Positions 54,058-64,000 are shown, counted from the first letter of the stretch. The stretch: 64,000 nt of DNA from Proteobacteria bacterium SG_bin4 (GCA_002083395.1 LWDH01000006.1:29037-93036), one strand, 5' to 3'. Notes: generated from the letters alone by a model not told the origin. Program-made: numbers and translations.

Positions 54058-57000
54058 ATGCTTCAATTTTGTGGTGGGCGTGCGTTGTCGCCATTCCGGC
54101 TGGATAAATTACGACAACAATTCAGTGTGTTAAATATTCCGGTCGCTGAGATTGATACCGAATACTGGCATTTTTGCTCGGTAACTCGTGATTTACGAGA
54201 CGATGAGGTAACAGCATTGCGCAAGCTGTTAAATCATCAACAATCTCTGAACGCTACACCGCAGAATGGCGATTTTTTTCTAATTGTCCCGCGCCCCGGC
54301 ACGATTTCGCCGTGGTCGAGCAAAGCCACCGATATCGCGCATCATTGCGGACTAGAGGCGATTGAACGCATCGAACGCGGCATTGCCTATTACATTCGTT
54401 GCAAATCACCGATATCCCCTGACGCGTTATCCCGGTTAAAGCCATTGCTACATGACCGCATGACTGAGACTGTGCTGGCGTCGCTGGAAGATGCAGCGCA
54501 CTTGTTTCAACACTTTCCGCCAAAACCGCTCAATACCATTGATATGATCGGCGGTGGCATCGATGCGCTGCGGCAAGCGAATCAAACGATGGGATTGGCG
54601 TTGTCGGCGGATGAAATCGACTATTTACTGCATCATTTCCAGCAAATGCAACGCAATCCGACCGATGTCGAATTGATGATGTTTGCGCAAGCCAATTCGG
54701 AACATTGCCGGCACAAAATTTTCAATGCAGACTGGATCATCGACGGTAAACCACGTAATCACTCGTTGTTTGCGATGATTCGCAACACCCACCAATTGCA
54801 TCCACAAGGCACGTTGGTGGCGTATGCCGACAATGCCAGCGTCATCGAAGGCGCGGACATCGACCGGTTTTATCCGGGAGATGAGCAAGTCTACGGTTAT
54901 GCTCGAGAAAAAACGCATCTATTGATGAAAGTAGAAACGCATAATCATCCGACCGCTATTTCCCCGTTTCCCGGTGCTGCAACCGGTGTCGGCGGTGAGA
55001 TTCGAGACGAAGGCGCAACCGGACGGGGCGCAAAACCGAAAGCCGGTTTGTGCGGTTTCTCGGTATCCAACTTAAACATTCCAGGTTTTGCGCAACCATG
55101 GGAAGTTGATCAGCTGGATGGTCAAGGATCCTACGGCAAGCCGGGGAGAATTGCATCGGCGCTGCAAATCATGCTGGAAGGACCGATCGGCGGCGCAGCG
55201 TTCAATAATGAGTTCGGCCGCCCCAATCTGGCAGGCTATTTCCGTACTTTTGAAGAGCGCGTTGGCGGCGAAATGCGCGGTTATCACAAACCGATCATGC
55301 TGGCTGGCGGCATTGGCCAAATCGCGGATGCGCATGTGCGCAAGGAAAAATTTCCACCGGGCGCATTGCTGATTCAATTGGGTGGGCCCGGCATGCTCAT
55401 CGGATTGGGTGGCGGAGCGGCATCCAGCATGGATACCGGCGCCAACACCGAAGCATTGGATTACGATTCGGTGCAGCGCGGCAACCCGGAAATGCAGCGG
55501 CGCGCGCAGGAAGTGATCGATCGTTGCTGGCAATTGCAACGGTGTGGGGTGGAAAACCCAATTTTGTTCATCCATGACGTCGGCGCAGGCGGCCTTTCCA
55601 ATGCATTTCCGGAGCTGGTGCATGATTCCGGGCGTGGCGGGCGTTTCGATTTGCGCGCCGTGCCTTCGGAAGAAACCAGCATGTCACCGATGCAAATCTG
55701 GAGCAATGAAGCGCAAGAACGCTACGTTCTGGCGATCAAACCGGAATCGCTGGGGTTGTTTCAACGCATTTGTGAACGCGAGCGTTGTCCGTTTGCCGTG
55801 GTGGGAGAAGCCACCGCCGATGAATTATTGCAAGTAACCGATCCGCAATCACCGGCGGTGCCGGTCGATATGCCACTGCCGGTTTTGCTCGGTAAGCCGC
55901 CGAAAATGACGCGCGACGTGATGCACGATTGCTTTGCGCTGCCGGCATTCGATAGCTCCGGCATCGATTTGTCCGAAGCGGTTTATCGCGTTTTAAGATT
56001 GCCCGCGGTTGCCGGCAAAACTTTTTTAATCACCATTGGCGATCGCAGTGTCGGCGGATTGTCGACGCGCGATCAAATGGTGGGACCTTGGCAGGTTCCA
56101 GTCGCTGACGTTGCAGTCACCAGCATGGGGTACCGGACAGTTCTGGGTGAAGCCTTTGCGATCGGCGAGCGTACGCCATTGGCGCTGATCGATCCGAAAG
56201 CGTCGGCGCGTATGGCAATCGGCGAAGCGATAACCAATATCGCCGCAGCGGCAATCGAACGTATCGAAGCTATCAAATTATCGGCTAATTGGATGGCAGC
56301 CGCCGGTCATCGCGGAGAAGACGCCGGATTGTACGATGCGGTTCATTCCGTGGGCATGGAATTATGTCCGCAACTCGGTATCAGCATTCCGGTCGGAAAA
56401 GATTCGATGTCGATGAAAACCGCATGGGAAGAGCCGGGGGGGCGCAAGGAAGTAACTGCTCCGTTATCGCTGATCATTTCGGCGTTTGCGCCAGTTTCCA
56501 ATGTGCGTAAGACGCTGACGCCGCAACTGCACACCGGCAGCGGCGAGTCCGAGTTGATCTTGATCGATTTGGGTCAAGGATTGAATCGGCTCGGCGGCTC
56601 TGCATTAGCGCAAGTTTACAAGCAAGTTGGCAACCTGGCGCCAACGATCGACGGCGAATCCGGCGCTACCCGGTTAAAAGCTTTTTTCTCTGCAATCCAG
56701 CGTCTTAATCAGGCCGGTATGCTATTGGCGTACCACGACCGCTCCGATGGCGGCTTATTGGTCACGTTGTGTGAAATGGCATTTGCCGGTCATACCGGAT
56801 TGACAGTCAATCTGGATCAATTGTGTTTCGATCCGCATAGCAACGACATAGACGGCTCGGAAATGCGCCCCGAGCAATGGAGCGGACGTTTCCGGGAGCG
56901 TCTGCTGGCGGTATTGTTCAATGAAGAATTGGGCGCGGTCATACAAATTGCCGCATCGCGACGCCCGGAAGTCATGCAAGTGTTGCAGGATGCCGGTTTG

Positions 57001-58047
57001 CGTGATCATAGTTTCGTCATCGGCCACTTGAATCAATCCGATGAAATCCGCCTGATGCGCAACAACAAACCGGTTTTCGCGGAAAAACGCGTGGATTTGC
57101 AGCGCGCCTGGTCGGAAACCAGTTATCAGATGCAGAAATTACGCGACAATCCGGTTTGCGCGCAGCAGGAATTCGATCGTATTCTCGATGCGGCCGATCC
57201 TGGCTTGAGAATTGCGCTGAGCTACGAAGCAAGCGATGACATCGCAGCGCCGTTTATTCAAACCGGTTTGCGTCCCCCGGTTGCGATCCTGCGCGAACAA
57301 GGCGTCAACGGCCATGTCGAAATGGCGGCAGCGTTCGACCGTGCTGGTTTTAACGCGATTGATGTGCATATGAGCGACATTATTGCGGGGCGCGTTTCGT
57401 TGAAGGATTTTCTTGGTTTTGTCGCGTGCGGCGGATTTTCGTATGGCGATGTGCTGGGTGCTGGAGAAGGCTGGGCCAAGTCGATTTTGTTCAATTCGCG
57501 TGCACGCGATGAGTTCGAAGCATTTTTTCAACGCCCTGACACTTTTGCGTTAGGCGTGTGCAACGGCTGCCAGATGATGAGCAATTTGCAGGAAATTATC
57601 CCGGGCGCGGACGTTTGGCCTCGATTTAAACGCAATGTGTCGGAACAATTTGAAGCGCGCTTTGTCATGGTAGAAGTGCAGCAGAGTCCATCGCTGTTTT
57701 TCGATGGCATGGCGGGAAGCCGGATGCCGATCACGGTTGCGCATGGGGAAGGGAAAGCGGAATTTTCTTCAGTAGAACATTCTCGGCAGGCGACCAATCT
57801 GGTGACACTGCGCTACATTGATCATCGCGGTCAAACCACGGAAATTTATCCGTACAATCCGAATGGCTCGATGTTAGGAATCACCGGTTTGACCACGCCG
57901 GATGGCCGTTTTAATGTATTGATGCCGCATCCGGAAAGAGTGTTCCGGGTTACACAGCATTCCTGGCATCCTGATGTGCGCGACGACAGCGCTGAGGACG
58001 GTCCGTGGGTGCGCTTGTTCCGTAATGCGCGCAAATGGATCGGATAA
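54058..58047 (+). CDS. purL: Phosphoribosylformylglycinamidine synthase (large form)
   Basis: 1329 residues from the ATG at 54058 (a TTG three codons upstream is less likely). It converts FGAR and Gln to FGAM in purine synthesis. The single-chain form holds an N-terminal PurS-like domain, two AIRS-like halves ([45 protein letters not shown]) and a glutaminase domain with Cys1168 (VCNGCQMM), His1291 and Glu1293. Its size is normal for proteobacteria. It is followed 37 bases later by the ChaN-like gene. Confidence 0.97.
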   Translation: MLQFCGGRALSPFRLDKLRQQFSVLNIPVAEIDTEYWHFCSVTRDLRDDEVTALRKLLNHQQSLNATPQNGDFFLIVPRPGTISPWSSKATDIAHHCGLEAIERIERGIAYYIRCKSPISPDALSRLKPLLHDRMTETVLASLEDAAHLFQHFPPKPLNTIDMIGGGIDALRQANQTMGLALSADEIDYLLHHFQQMQRNPTDVELMMFAQANSEHCRHKIFNADWIIDGKPRNHSLFAMIRNTHQLHPQGTLVAYADNASVIEGADIDRFYPGDEQVYGYAREKTHLLMKVETHNHPTAISPFPGAATGVGGEIRDEGATGRGAKPKAGLCGFSVSNLNIPGFAQPWEVDQLDGQGSYGKPGRIASALQIMLEGPIGGAAFNNEFGRPNLAGYFRTFEERVGGEMRGYHKPIMLAGGIGQIADAHVRKEKFPPGALLIQLGGPGMLIGLGGGAASSMDTGANTEALDYDSVQRGNPEMQRRAQEVIDRCWQLQRCGVENPILFIHDVGAGGLSNAFPELVHDSGRGGRFDLRAVPSEETSMSPMQIWSNEAQERYVLAIKPESLGLFQRICERERCPFAVVGEATADELLQVTDPQSPAVPVDMPLPVLLGKPPKMTRDVMHDCFALPAFDSSGIDLSEAVYRVLRLPAVAGKTFLITIGDRSVGGLSTRDQMVGPWQVPVADVAVTSMGYRTVLGEAFAIGERTPLALIDPKASARMAIGEAITNIAAAAIERIEAIKLSANWMAAAGHRGEDAGLYDAVHSVGMELCPQLGISIPVGKDSMSMKTAWEEPGGRKEVTAPLSLIISAFAPVSNVRKTLTPQLHTGSGESELILIDLGQGLNRLGGSALAQVYKQVGNLAPTIDGESGATRLKAFFSAIQRLNQAGMLLAYHDRSDGGLLVTLCEMAFAGHTGLTVNLDQLCFDPHSNDIDGSEMRPEQWSGRFRERLLAVLFNEELGAVIQIAASRRPEVMQVLQDAGLRDHSFVIGHLNQSDEIRLMRNNKPVFAEKRVDLQRAWSETSYQMQKLRDNPVCAQQEFDRILDAADPGLRIALSYEASDDIAAPFIQTGLRPPVAILREQGVNGHVEMAAAFDRAGFNAIDVHMSDIIAGRVSLKDFLGFVACGGFSYGDVLGAGEGWAKSILFNSRARDEFEAFFQRPDTFALGVCNGCQMMSNLQEIIPGADVWPRFKRNVSEQFEARFVMVEVQQSPSLFFDGMAGSRMPITVAHGEGKAEFSSVEHSRQATNLVTLRYIDHRGQTTEIYPYNPNGSMLGITGLTTPDGRFNVLMPHPERVFRVTQHSWHPDVRDDSAEDGPWVRLFRNARKWIG

Positions 58048-58084
58048 TTGATAGTACCTTTAACTTACTAAAAGAACAATTCAA

Positions 58085-59314
58085 ATGGCAAATTTTCTCG
58101 ATCATCATGGTAATCGTTTTTTAGGTTTCGCAGTTCTAGCATTCGGATTGATATTGAATCCGGCGCATGCCGTGGTGACCCCGTCGAAAAAACCGGTTTC
58201 GAATCAGTGTGTGCCGTTGGGCGATTGGGTGGCGCCGGGTTCCGGCAAGATCCAGCAGCAACAAGTGATTGCACGCGCAGCGCAAGCGGAAGTGGTATTG
58301 CTCGGCGAAACGCATGTCAACGCCGATCATCATCGCTGGCAATTACAAACATTGGCGGCGTTACACGCACAGCGCCCGGATATGGTTATCGGCTTTGAGA
58401 TGTTTCCACGCCGGGTGCAAGCGGCGCTGGATCGATGGGTAGCGGGCGAATTGACGGAACAGGAATTTTTACGCGCTTCCGATTGGAATCATGTGTGGAA
58501 TACCGATCCAAATTTGTATTTACCGCTGTTTCATTTTGCCCGCATGAACCGGATTCCGATGCTGGCGCTGAATATTGAACCCAAATTGCGCCGACAGGTC
58601 GCGGAAAAAGGGTTTTACGGTGTGCCTGTCGAAGATCGCGAAGGTTTGACACGCCCGGCCGAGCCGAGCCAGGCGTATATGGAATATTTATTGCCGATTT
58701 ACAAACAGCATGACCGGCAAAACAAACAGGCAGGAGAGATATCCCAACACGATCCCGATTTCCGCAAATTTATCGATGGTCAATTACTATGGGACCGGGC
58801 CATGGCGCATGTATTGCAGCAAGCCGTCAACGGCTCCGTCACGCCGGGCAAACCGCTGGTTGTCGGTGTGATGGGTTCCGGCCACGTGCTGCACGGTTTC
58901 GGTGTGCCGCACCAATTGCAAGACTTGGGCATCAGAAACGTTTCGGCGTTATTGCCTTGGGATAGCGATAAATCCTGCAAGCAACTGGTGGCTGGTGTTG
59001 CAGATGCGGTATTCGGCGTTTTGCCGCATGTTCCGGAATTGATCCGCCCGCAGTTTCAGCGGCTTGGAATCCGCTATGAAATGGGTCGAGGCGGGGCAGT
59101 GGTTTTGCAGATTGAGAAAAACAGCATTGCCGAAGCTGCCAAGCTAATGGAATCCGACGTGATTGTGGAAATGGCCGGACTAGCCCTGCAAACAACTGAA
59201 GATGTGATCAGCATCGTCAGACGGCAGGCGCCGGGAACCTGGCTGCCGATTAAGATTAAACGCGATAATCGAGACATGGAAATTGTCGCGAAATTTCCAC
59301 CGGTCAAATCATGA
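58085..59314 (+). CDS. ChaN-family protein with C-terminal PDZ domain
   Basis: 409 residues with a signal peptide (about 10-30). The Tiki/ChaN core shows VVLLGETHVNADHH (78-91), FEMFPRRVQ and MLALNIEPKLRR, residues that bind haem or metal and may hydrolyse in this superfamily. The C-terminal 90 residues form a PDZ-like domain (GGAVVLQIEKNSIAEAAKLM, then IKRDNRDMEIVAKF). The combination is known for envelope proteins linked to haem or iron handling. Same direction as, and 18 bases upstream of, the peptidase gene. Confidence 0.85.
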   Translation: MANFLDHHGNRFLGFAVLAFGLILNPAHAVVTPSKKPVSNQCVPLGDWVAPGSGKIQQQQVIARAAQAEVVLLGETHVNADHHRWQLQTLAALHAQRPDMVIGFEMFPRRVQAALDRWVAGELTEQEFLRASDWNHVWNTDPNLYLPLFHFARMNRIPMLALNIEPKLRRQVAEKGFYGVPVEDREGLTRPAEPSQAYMEYLLPIYKQHDRQNKQAGEISQHDPDFRKFIDGQLLWDRAMAHVLQQAVNGSVTPGKPLVVGVMGSGHVLHGFGVPHQLQDLGIRNVSALLPWDSDKSCKQLVAGVADAVFGVLPHVPELIRPQFQRLGIRYEMGRGGAVVLQIEKNSIAEAAKLMESDVIVEMAGLALQTTEDVISIVRRQAPGTWLPIKIKRDNRDMEIVAKFPPVKS

Positions 59315-59332
59315 TTTTTCCAGGTTAGCACT

Positions 59333-61372
59333 ATGTCACCATTGGTTTTGTTGAGAAATGGTTTGCTACTGATTTTACTGAGTATTATCGGTAATAACGT
59401 GTTGGCTCGTCCTGCGCCGTTTCAATTCAACCAGATCGAATACGATATGACAGTGACTATCGATCCCGTTAAACGTACGATTGAAGGCGTCAGCATGATT
59501 ACCGTCGAGCGGCCGCGGGAATTGCAATTGCTGCTGGGTGGGGCGTATGAGGTCACGCAGGCGGAATTTAACGACGGTCCGTTAGGACAAAGCCGCGAGC
59601 AGGCCGGTCAGCCGCACATCTGGCATATTCCTTTTCATTTCCGCCAGCAAATCCAGTTTCTAATCCGCTGGCAAGGCGCTTTGGATACACTCGATACATC
59701 GCTGGATCATCATCAGACGCTGGGAAAACCGCTTGCGGTCAGCGGTGCGGGTGGTACTTTTCTGCCGGATGGATCGAACTGGTATCCGCGCATAGCAGGA
59801 GAATTGGCCCGATACAAAGTTAAAATCGAACTGCCGCCTGGATACAAGGGGTTGGTGCCCGGCCGTTTGGTCGAGGAATCCGATACCGAACAAGGTTACC
59901 GTGCATCGTTTGAATTTACACAACCTGCCGAAGGCATCGACTTGATGGCCGGGCCGTATGTGATCGAGACACAAATTTATCACAACATCAAACAAAAACC
60001 GGTGCAATTACGCACCTATTTCCATCCTGAAATCCGCGAATTGGCGGCTGATTATCTGGAAGCCGTGAAACACTATCTGGCGCGTTATGAAACACAGATC
60101 GGTGAGTATGCTTACTCCGAATTCAGCGTGGTTTCGAGTCCGACGCCGACTGGATTCGGCATGCCGACCTTGACTTATCTGGGCATCGACGTATTGAAAC
60201 TGCCGTTCATCCGCCATACTTCGCTGGGTCATGAAGTGTTACATAATTGGTGGGGTAATGGGATTTATCCGGATTATCGCAGCGGCAACTGGTCAGAAGG
60301 CTTAACCACGTTCATGGCCGATTATGCCTATCAGGAAGATCAAAGCACAGAAGCCGCGCGGGAAATGCGCCTGGGGTGGCTGCGGGATTTCGCCGCATTG
60401 CAACCGGGGCAGGATCAACCGCTCACCGCATTTACTTCGCGTACCCACGACGCCTCAAAAATCGTCGGTTATAACAAGGCAGCAATGGTTTTTTTCATGC
60501 TGCGCGAGCAATTGGGATCGGCCATGTTCCAGCGTGGATTGCAAGGATTATGGACCACGCACCGGTTTAAGATTACTCCGTGGAGCGATCTGCAAAAAAT
60601 GTTTGAAATCGTGTCCGGACAATCGTTACAGCCATTTTTTTCACAATGGCTCGAACGCGCCGGCGCCCCGTCTATTGCAATCGCTGCGGCGGCAAGCAAC
60701 ACAACGGATAACGGTTATGAATTAACGCTAACGTTGACGCAACCGGAACCGGCATATCAACTGCAGGTACCGGTCATAGTTGAAACTGATCAAGAACCGG
60801 TCTTGCATCGGCTCGATTTGCAGCAAACGCAGCAAACGTTTACCTTGAAGCTTGCCGAAAAACCGCAAGCCGTAATGCTCGATCCGGATCTGCGTCTGTT
60901 CCGGCAATTAGCGCCACAGGAAGCACCACCGATCCTGCGCGATGTGATGGTGCATCCGGCAACGGAAACGCTGATCCTGTCGGATCAAGACGATTTCCGG
61001 CAACTCGCCGCAACACTTGCGGAAAAACTGCAACGCCGGACGCCGAAATGGCTCACGAATGACCAGCCGCTAACCGGCGCCCCGGCTTTGATCATCGGCT
61101 TGCACGCAGATGTAGAACGCTGGCTATCCAAGCAAACACTTCCTCCGATTCCCCATACAATCGCCACAAAAGGCAACGCAAAAGTGTGGACTGCCGCAAG
61201 ACCCGAAGGCGCAACACTGGCGATTGTGTCCGCAACAGACACCGCTGCGCTCGAAGCGCTATTGCGCCCGCTGCCGCATTACGGACGGCAAAGCTACTTG
61301 GCGTTTGACGGCCGGCAAGTAATCGAAAAAGGCATCTGGCCGATGCAGGCACAGCGCACAGCCGTCGAATAA
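59333..61372 (+). CDS. Exported M1-family-like metallopeptidase
   Basis: 679 residues with a signal peptide (about 1-25). Zinc site HEVLHNWW (His300, Glu301, His304) and Glu322 in WSEGLTTF, 18 residues later, match M1 aminopeptidases. The usual GAMEN substrate motif is absent; its place is taken by GFGMPTLTYLG. An N-terminal beta domain precedes the catalytic part, and the C-terminal 200 residues look like two small alpha/beta domains. Activity as an aminopeptidase is therefore uncertain. Likely co-transcribed with the ChaN-like gene. Confidence 0.85.
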   Translation: MSPLVLLRNGLLLILLSIIGNNVLARPAPFQFNQIEYDMTVTIDPVKRTIEGVSMITVERPRELQLLLGGAYEVTQAEFNDGPLGQSREQAGQPHIWHIPFHFRQQIQFLIRWQGALDTLDTSLDHHQTLGKPLAVSGAGGTFLPDGSNWYPRIAGELARYKVKIELPPGYKGLVPGRLVEESDTEQGYRASFEFTQPAEGIDLMAGPYVIETQIYHNIKQKPVQLRTYFHPEIRELAADYLEAVKHYLARYETQIGEYAYSEFSVVSSPTPTGFGMPTLTYLGIDVLKLPFIRHTSLGHEVLHNWWGNGIYPDYRSGNWSEGLTTFMADYAYQEDQSTEAAREMRLGWLRDFAALQPGQDQPLTAFTSRTHDASKIVGYNKAAMVFFMLREQLGSAMFQRGLQGLWTTHRFKITPWSDLQKMFEIVSGQSLQPFFSQWLERAGAPSIAIAAAASNTTDNGYELTLTLTQPEPAYQLQVPVIVETDQEPVLHRLDLQQTQQTFTLKLAEKPQAVMLDPDLRLFRQLAPQEAPPILRDVMVHPATETLILSDQDDFRQLAATLAEKLQRRTPKWLTNDQPLTGAPALIIGLHADVERWLSKQTLPPIPHTIATKGNAKVWTAARPEGATLAIVSATDTAALEALLRPLPHYGRQSYLAFDGRQVIEKGIWPMQAQRTAVE

Positions 61373-61557
61373 ATCATCGGCGTGGCATAACGGTACTGTA
61401 CGCGGATGCCGCTTGCCTGAGTGAGTGCGCAATATCAGCGTATCCTTCGCAAAGTTCTCAAATGTGCCTGCGGGGTGCTATTATCCATCGCTCGCAAGTT
61501 ATTCTAATTTTTCAACAATAAAAAATTATTCTTTGATAACAACGGGATTCTCGGTTA

Positions 61558-62442
61558 ATGGAATTCGCTAACATTTTAGATGGGTTGGCTGCCAAAAAGG
61601 ATGAGGTTGCTGCTCTTGGCGTGATCGTCACTATTTTCGCAACGATAATCAGTGGTCTCTGGGTGTGGAGAAAAAGTCGCAAATCAGGATCGGATTCTGC
61701 ACCTGCACAACCACAATACACCGCCAAAGGAAACCAAATCGTTGCTCCCATGACCGCCAATAATGGCGGCGTTATTAAAGAAATTCATGTTGGCGATATA
61801 CACAATCACGGGTTAAGTGTTGAAGATGCCTTGAAATTGGCAGAAAAACTGGCTGCGGAAAAAGGTGAAAAAGATGCGCAAGTTATTAAATCACTCCAGG
61901 AAACCATCCAGGCGCTGACCCAACAAAGCGCAGAAAAATATAACATTCAGCAGGCATTGGATCTGCTGGCGCAAGGCAATACTACAGAAGCGGAAAAGAT
62001 ATTTGCGAGTATTGCCGCAAGCGCCAGACAAAAAGGAAAAGCAGCGAATCTCGAGGAAGCTGCTGCACTGCGGCATTTAGGATCGCTGGCCTTTTTGCAC
62101 GATACCCCAAAAGCATTCGAGGCATACCAGCAAAGCACAGCACTGGATCCTGATAATTTGGAGGGCTGGAATCAATTAGGGCATTTGTATCGAAGAATTG
62201 GCGAACTTGAAAAATCAGAAAAAGCCTATATGACCGTTCTAAAACTTGCGGGTGAGGATCTAATCAATCAAGCGGTCGCCTACGGCAACCTCGGCATCGT
62301 CTACCAGACCCGCGGCGAGCTGGATCAGGCGATTGAATATTGGGAAAAATCTCTTGCCTTATTTCAACAGGTTGGCGCAAAAGATAGAGTCGATCGAGTT
62401 CAATCGTTGTTGAATAAAGTCAAACAAAGCGCTTCTCAATAG
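61558..62442 (+). CDS. Membrane-anchored TPR protein
   Basis: 294 residues. One N-terminal helix (about 16-36, ending in VWRKSRK), a short linker, then a coiled-coil-like segment (102-135) and TPR units from about 140 to 285; LGNLGIVYQTRGELDQAIEYWEKSL is the clearest type of motif, visible near 237-262. Such proteins bind partners at the membrane. The partner is unknown. Last chromosomal gene before the tRNA-Lys fragment and integrase. Confidence 0.8.
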   Translation: MEFANILDGLAAKKDEVAALGVIVTIFATIISGLWVWRKSRKSGSDSAPAQPQYTAKGNQIVAPMTANNGGVIKEIHVGDIHNHGLSVEDALKLAEKLAAEKGEKDAQVIKSLQETIQALTQQSAEKYNIQQALDLLAQGNTTEAEKIFASIAASARQKGKAANLEEAAALRHLGSLAFLHDTPKAFEAYQQSTALDPDNLEGWNQLGHLYRRIGELEKSEKAYMTVLKLAGEDLINQAVAYGNLGIVYQTRGELDQAIEYWEKSLALFQQVGAKDRVDRVQSLLNKVKQSASQ

Positions 62443-62564
62443 CTGTTCGACGATACTGTTACCGAATTGACCACTAATCGACAGCTCGGCAATGCCTATT
62501 GACTGTCGAGGATGGGCGTGGCGGGAATGTTGTGATTGTGATTTGTCACGTTCAAAAAGAAAAA

Positions 62565-62589
62565 AGGAGTTAGTGTTTAACTAACTCCT
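62565..62589 (-). terminator. Rho-independent terminator downstream of the tRNA-Lys 3' half
   Basis: A perfect 9-bp stem AGGAGTTAG / CTAACTCCT with a 7-base loop. On the minus strand the stem is followed by TTTTTTCTTTTT. It sits 10 bases beyond the CCA end of the tRNA sequence, the normal place for a tRNA terminator. Confidence 0.85.
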
Positions 62590-62598
62590 GATTCTATT

Positions 62599-62673
62599 TG
62601 GTAGGTCGTGGCAGATTCGAACTGCCGACCAACGGATTAAAAGTCCGGCATTCTACCCATTTACCGACATTCA
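62599..62673 (-). pseudogene. 3' half of tRNA-Lys(TTT), attachment-site remnant (attL)
   Basis: On the minus strand, positions 62647-62599 give an anticodon loop CTTTTAA (anticodon TTT), variable loop, T arm GGCAG-TTCGAAT-CTGCC, the acceptor strand ACGACCT, then A and CCA. The anticodon stem lacks pairing at its outer position, and the 5' half (62648-62673) is degenerate: shortened D arm and an acceptor strand with two mismatches to the 3' strand. The likeness to tRNA-Lys stops in the anticodon stem. This fits the 3' core left at one end of an element inserted into a tRNA gene. It could instead be a divergent but working tRNA. Confidence 0.65.
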
Positions 62674-62773
62674 TGATCATTCATGTAAATCATTAAACAT
62701 TGATAAATAGTAATTCTTCGAGTAGCCTGACATTAATCAAGATTTATAAATATTTGCCGAAATACGTGCAGAT

Positions 62774-62794
62774 TGTAACCCCAATGTAACCCCA
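62774..62794. repeat. Tandem direct repeat before the integrase start
   Basis: TGTAACCCCA occurs at 62774-62783 and 62785-62794, an 11-base period (one helical turn). It lies directly before the integrase ATG, which has no ribosome site. It may be an integrase arm-type or autoregulatory binding site. Confidence 0.45.
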
Positions 62795-62796
62795 GA

Positions 62797-63999
62797 ATGG
62801 CGAGCAAGTTCAATTTTACAAAAGCAGAGATCGATTCGCTGCCGATACCAGAACACGGCAAGCGAGATACTTATCATGACACAAAAACAGGCGGATTACA
62901 GCTCAGGGTATCGCACACCGGCGTAAAAACTTTCAGTGTGTTCCGGCGTATTAAATGCGGCGATCCTGAACGGGTAACATTGGGACGTTACCCAGACATG
63001 ACGATTGATCAAGCCAGACGAAAGGCGCTGGAAATAAATCTAGCAATTTCTGAAGGGCGCAACCCGGCAGAAAGAAAGCGCGAGAGCAGGGCGGAAATGA
63101 CGTTTGCAGATTTATTCGCTGATTACATCGAGCGACATTCAAAGCTTCACAAAAAAACCTGGACGGAAGACGAGGAAAAGTTTAGGAATCATATTGGCAG
63201 CGCAATCGGTAACAAAAAACTGTCATCGATAGACAAAAATGATATTTCGATGATTCACGCGGCAATCACGAAGAAAGGCAATCCCGCAACCGCGAATCGC
63301 GTTCTGGCTCTCATATCAAGCGTGTTTGGTTGGGCGATGTCGATTGGGATATGGAATGGAAACCCGGCTTCAGGGATCAAGCGCAACCGCGAGAAAAGCC
63401 GCGATAGATTCATCCAGGGTGATGAGTTCCCAAGGTTTTTTAAGTCTCTCGGTGAGGAACAAAATGATACTATCCGTGATTATGTGCTGATGTCATTATT
63501 GACCGGGGCGCGCCGCTCGAATGTTTTGAGCATGCGCTGGAAAGATATCAACTTTGACCGCGCCGAGTGGCGGATTCAGGAAACTAAGAACGGAACACCG
63601 CAAACAGTGACTCTTAGCGATGAATCAATCCATGTATTGCGCAACCGGAAGCCTGGCGGTGATGCCGTATTCGTTTTTCCCGGTACCGGCAAATCCGGCC
63701 ACTTGGAAGAGCCGAAAAAAGGGTGGAAGCGAATCCTAGAGCGTGCCGGAATTGAAAATCTTCGCATTCACGATTTACGGCGAACATTGGGTAGCTGGCA
63801 GGCTAAAACCGGCGCATCATTGGCGATTATTGGAAAATCACTCAATCACAAGAACCATACCACGACAGCCATTTATGCGCGGCTTGATCTCGATCCTGTG
63901 CGCGATAGCGTTAATACAGCGACAAGCGCCATGCTCACGGCGACGGGGCTTAAGGATGCTGTTGAAGTGATAAAAATCAAGAAGAAGAAAGGCAGCTAA
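62797..63999 (+). CDS. Tyrosine recombinase (phage/island integrase, DUF4102 type)
   Basis: 400 residues, complete. N-terminal DUF4102-like domain (about 1-90: DTKTGGLQLRVSHTG, VTLGRYPDMTIDQARRKA), core-binding domain (100-195) and catalytic domain with Arg239 (TGARRSNVLSMRW), Lys264, His325 and Arg328 (HDLRRT), His351 (LNHKNHT) and Tyr360 (TAIYARL). All catalytic residues are present, so the enzyme looks active. P4-like integrases of this type insert elements at tRNA 3' ends. It starts 124 bases from the tRNA-Lys fragment and points into the element, which continues beyond the window. Confidence 0.95.
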   Translation: MASKFNFTKAEIDSLPIPEHGKRDTYHDTKTGGLQLRVSHTGVKTFSVFRRIKCGDPERVTLGRYPDMTIDQARRKALEINLAISEGRNPAERKRESRAEMTFADLFADYIERHSKLHKKTWTEDEEKFRNHIGSAIGNKKLSSIDKNDISMIHAAITKKGNPATANRVLALISSVFGWAMSIGIWNGNPASGIKRNREKSRDRFIQGDEFPRFFKSLGEEQNDTIRDYVLMSLLTGARRSNVLSMRWKDINFDRAEWRIQETKNGTPQTVTLSDESIHVLRNRKPGGDAVFVFPGTGKSGHLEEPKKGWKRILERAGIENLRIHDLRRTLGSWQAKTGASLAIIGKSLNHKNHTTTAIYARLDLDPVRDSVNTATSAMLTATGLKDAVEVIKIKKKKGS

Positions 64000-64000
64000 T

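Noticed and set aside
53969..54094. Upstream extension of the nnr reading frame
   Set aside because: It would overlap the purL start and add residues unlike the family; the ATG at 53968 gives a normal N-terminus.
55072..55623. 183-codon minus-strand open frame within purL
   Set aside because: Antisense to the catalytic core of purL; no independent evidence.
1..64000. CRISPR arrays, rRNA genes, complete insertion sequences, prophage structural genes
   Set aside because: None was seen; no regularly spaced repeats with spacers, no rRNA signatures, and no transposase or phage morphogenesis genes in the window.

Overview
The window looks like a chromosomal stretch of a betaproteobacterium, most likely a Nitrosomonas-type ammonia oxidiser or a close relative. 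This is inferred from overall protein resemblance, moderate base composition, an EpsL-type exopolysaccharide barrel protein beside a polyprenyl glycosylphosphotransferase, and an ilvE/zf-CHCC/phosphomannomutase gene order. No gene unique to ammonia oxidation is present, so the assignment is an inference.

Layout. 1-8.2 kb: the end of an EamA-type transporter, a SpoIIAA-like protein, two small membrane proteins, a GNAT acetyltransferase, a small exported protein, a periplasmic alpha-carbonic anhydrase, a membrane GGDEF/EAL protein and a stand-alone FtsH. 8.2-12.5 kb: a three-gene minus-strand unit made of a LivJ-like periplasmic binding protein, a membrane protein that fuses a periplasmic Cache sensor to a pentameric ligand-gated ion channel (pLGIC) module, and a four-helix membrane protein of unknown function. 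This is the most unusual part of the window. 12.7-20.9 kb: an exported serine hydrolase, a dual-receiver diguanylate cyclase, a large EF-hand membrane protein, an RlpA-like protein, a transglutaminase-like protein and a carboxylesterase. 20.9-31.7 kb: two exopolysaccharide genes (WcaJ/EpsB-like and EpsL-like), a large hybrid histidine kinase, ExoD, and a MacA/ATPase/permease export operon. 32-45 kb: a lipoprotein, an M48 chaperone-protease with TPRs, the phosphomannomutase/zf-CHCC/ilvE group, a GpsA-like enzyme, a hypothetical protein, a hydrolase-OsmC fusion, Hsp15, a class II aldolase, an isoaspartyl peptidase and a periplasmic phosphatase. 45-62.4 kb: a P-type cation ATPase, a di-heme peroxidase with palindromes in its upstream region, thiS-thiG-trmB, a His-rich exported protein, nnr, purL, a ChaN-like protein, an M1-like peptidase and a TPR protein. 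62.6-64 kb: the 3' half of a tRNA-Lys(TTT) gene followed by an intact tyrosine integrase. This is the left border of an integrated element that continues past the window.

How the genes work together. Housekeeping genes (purL, nnr, thiSG, trmB, ilvE, the phosphomannomutase, gpsA-like, hslR) are interleaved with many envelope and signalling genes. Three proteins carry GGDEF, EAL or phosphorelay modules, and several genes could feed exopolysaccharide production (phosphomannomutase, WcaJ-like, EpsL-like, ExoD). The binding protein/Cache-channel unit could couple detection of a small periplasmic ligand to ion flux. That is inferred from domain architecture only.

Mobile or repeated DNA is sparse: one 142-bp MITE-like element with perfect 16-bp terminal inverted repeats, one cluster of three hairpins resembling a transposon end, and the tRNA-Lys/integrase border. 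No CRISPR array, rRNA or complete insertion sequence was seen.
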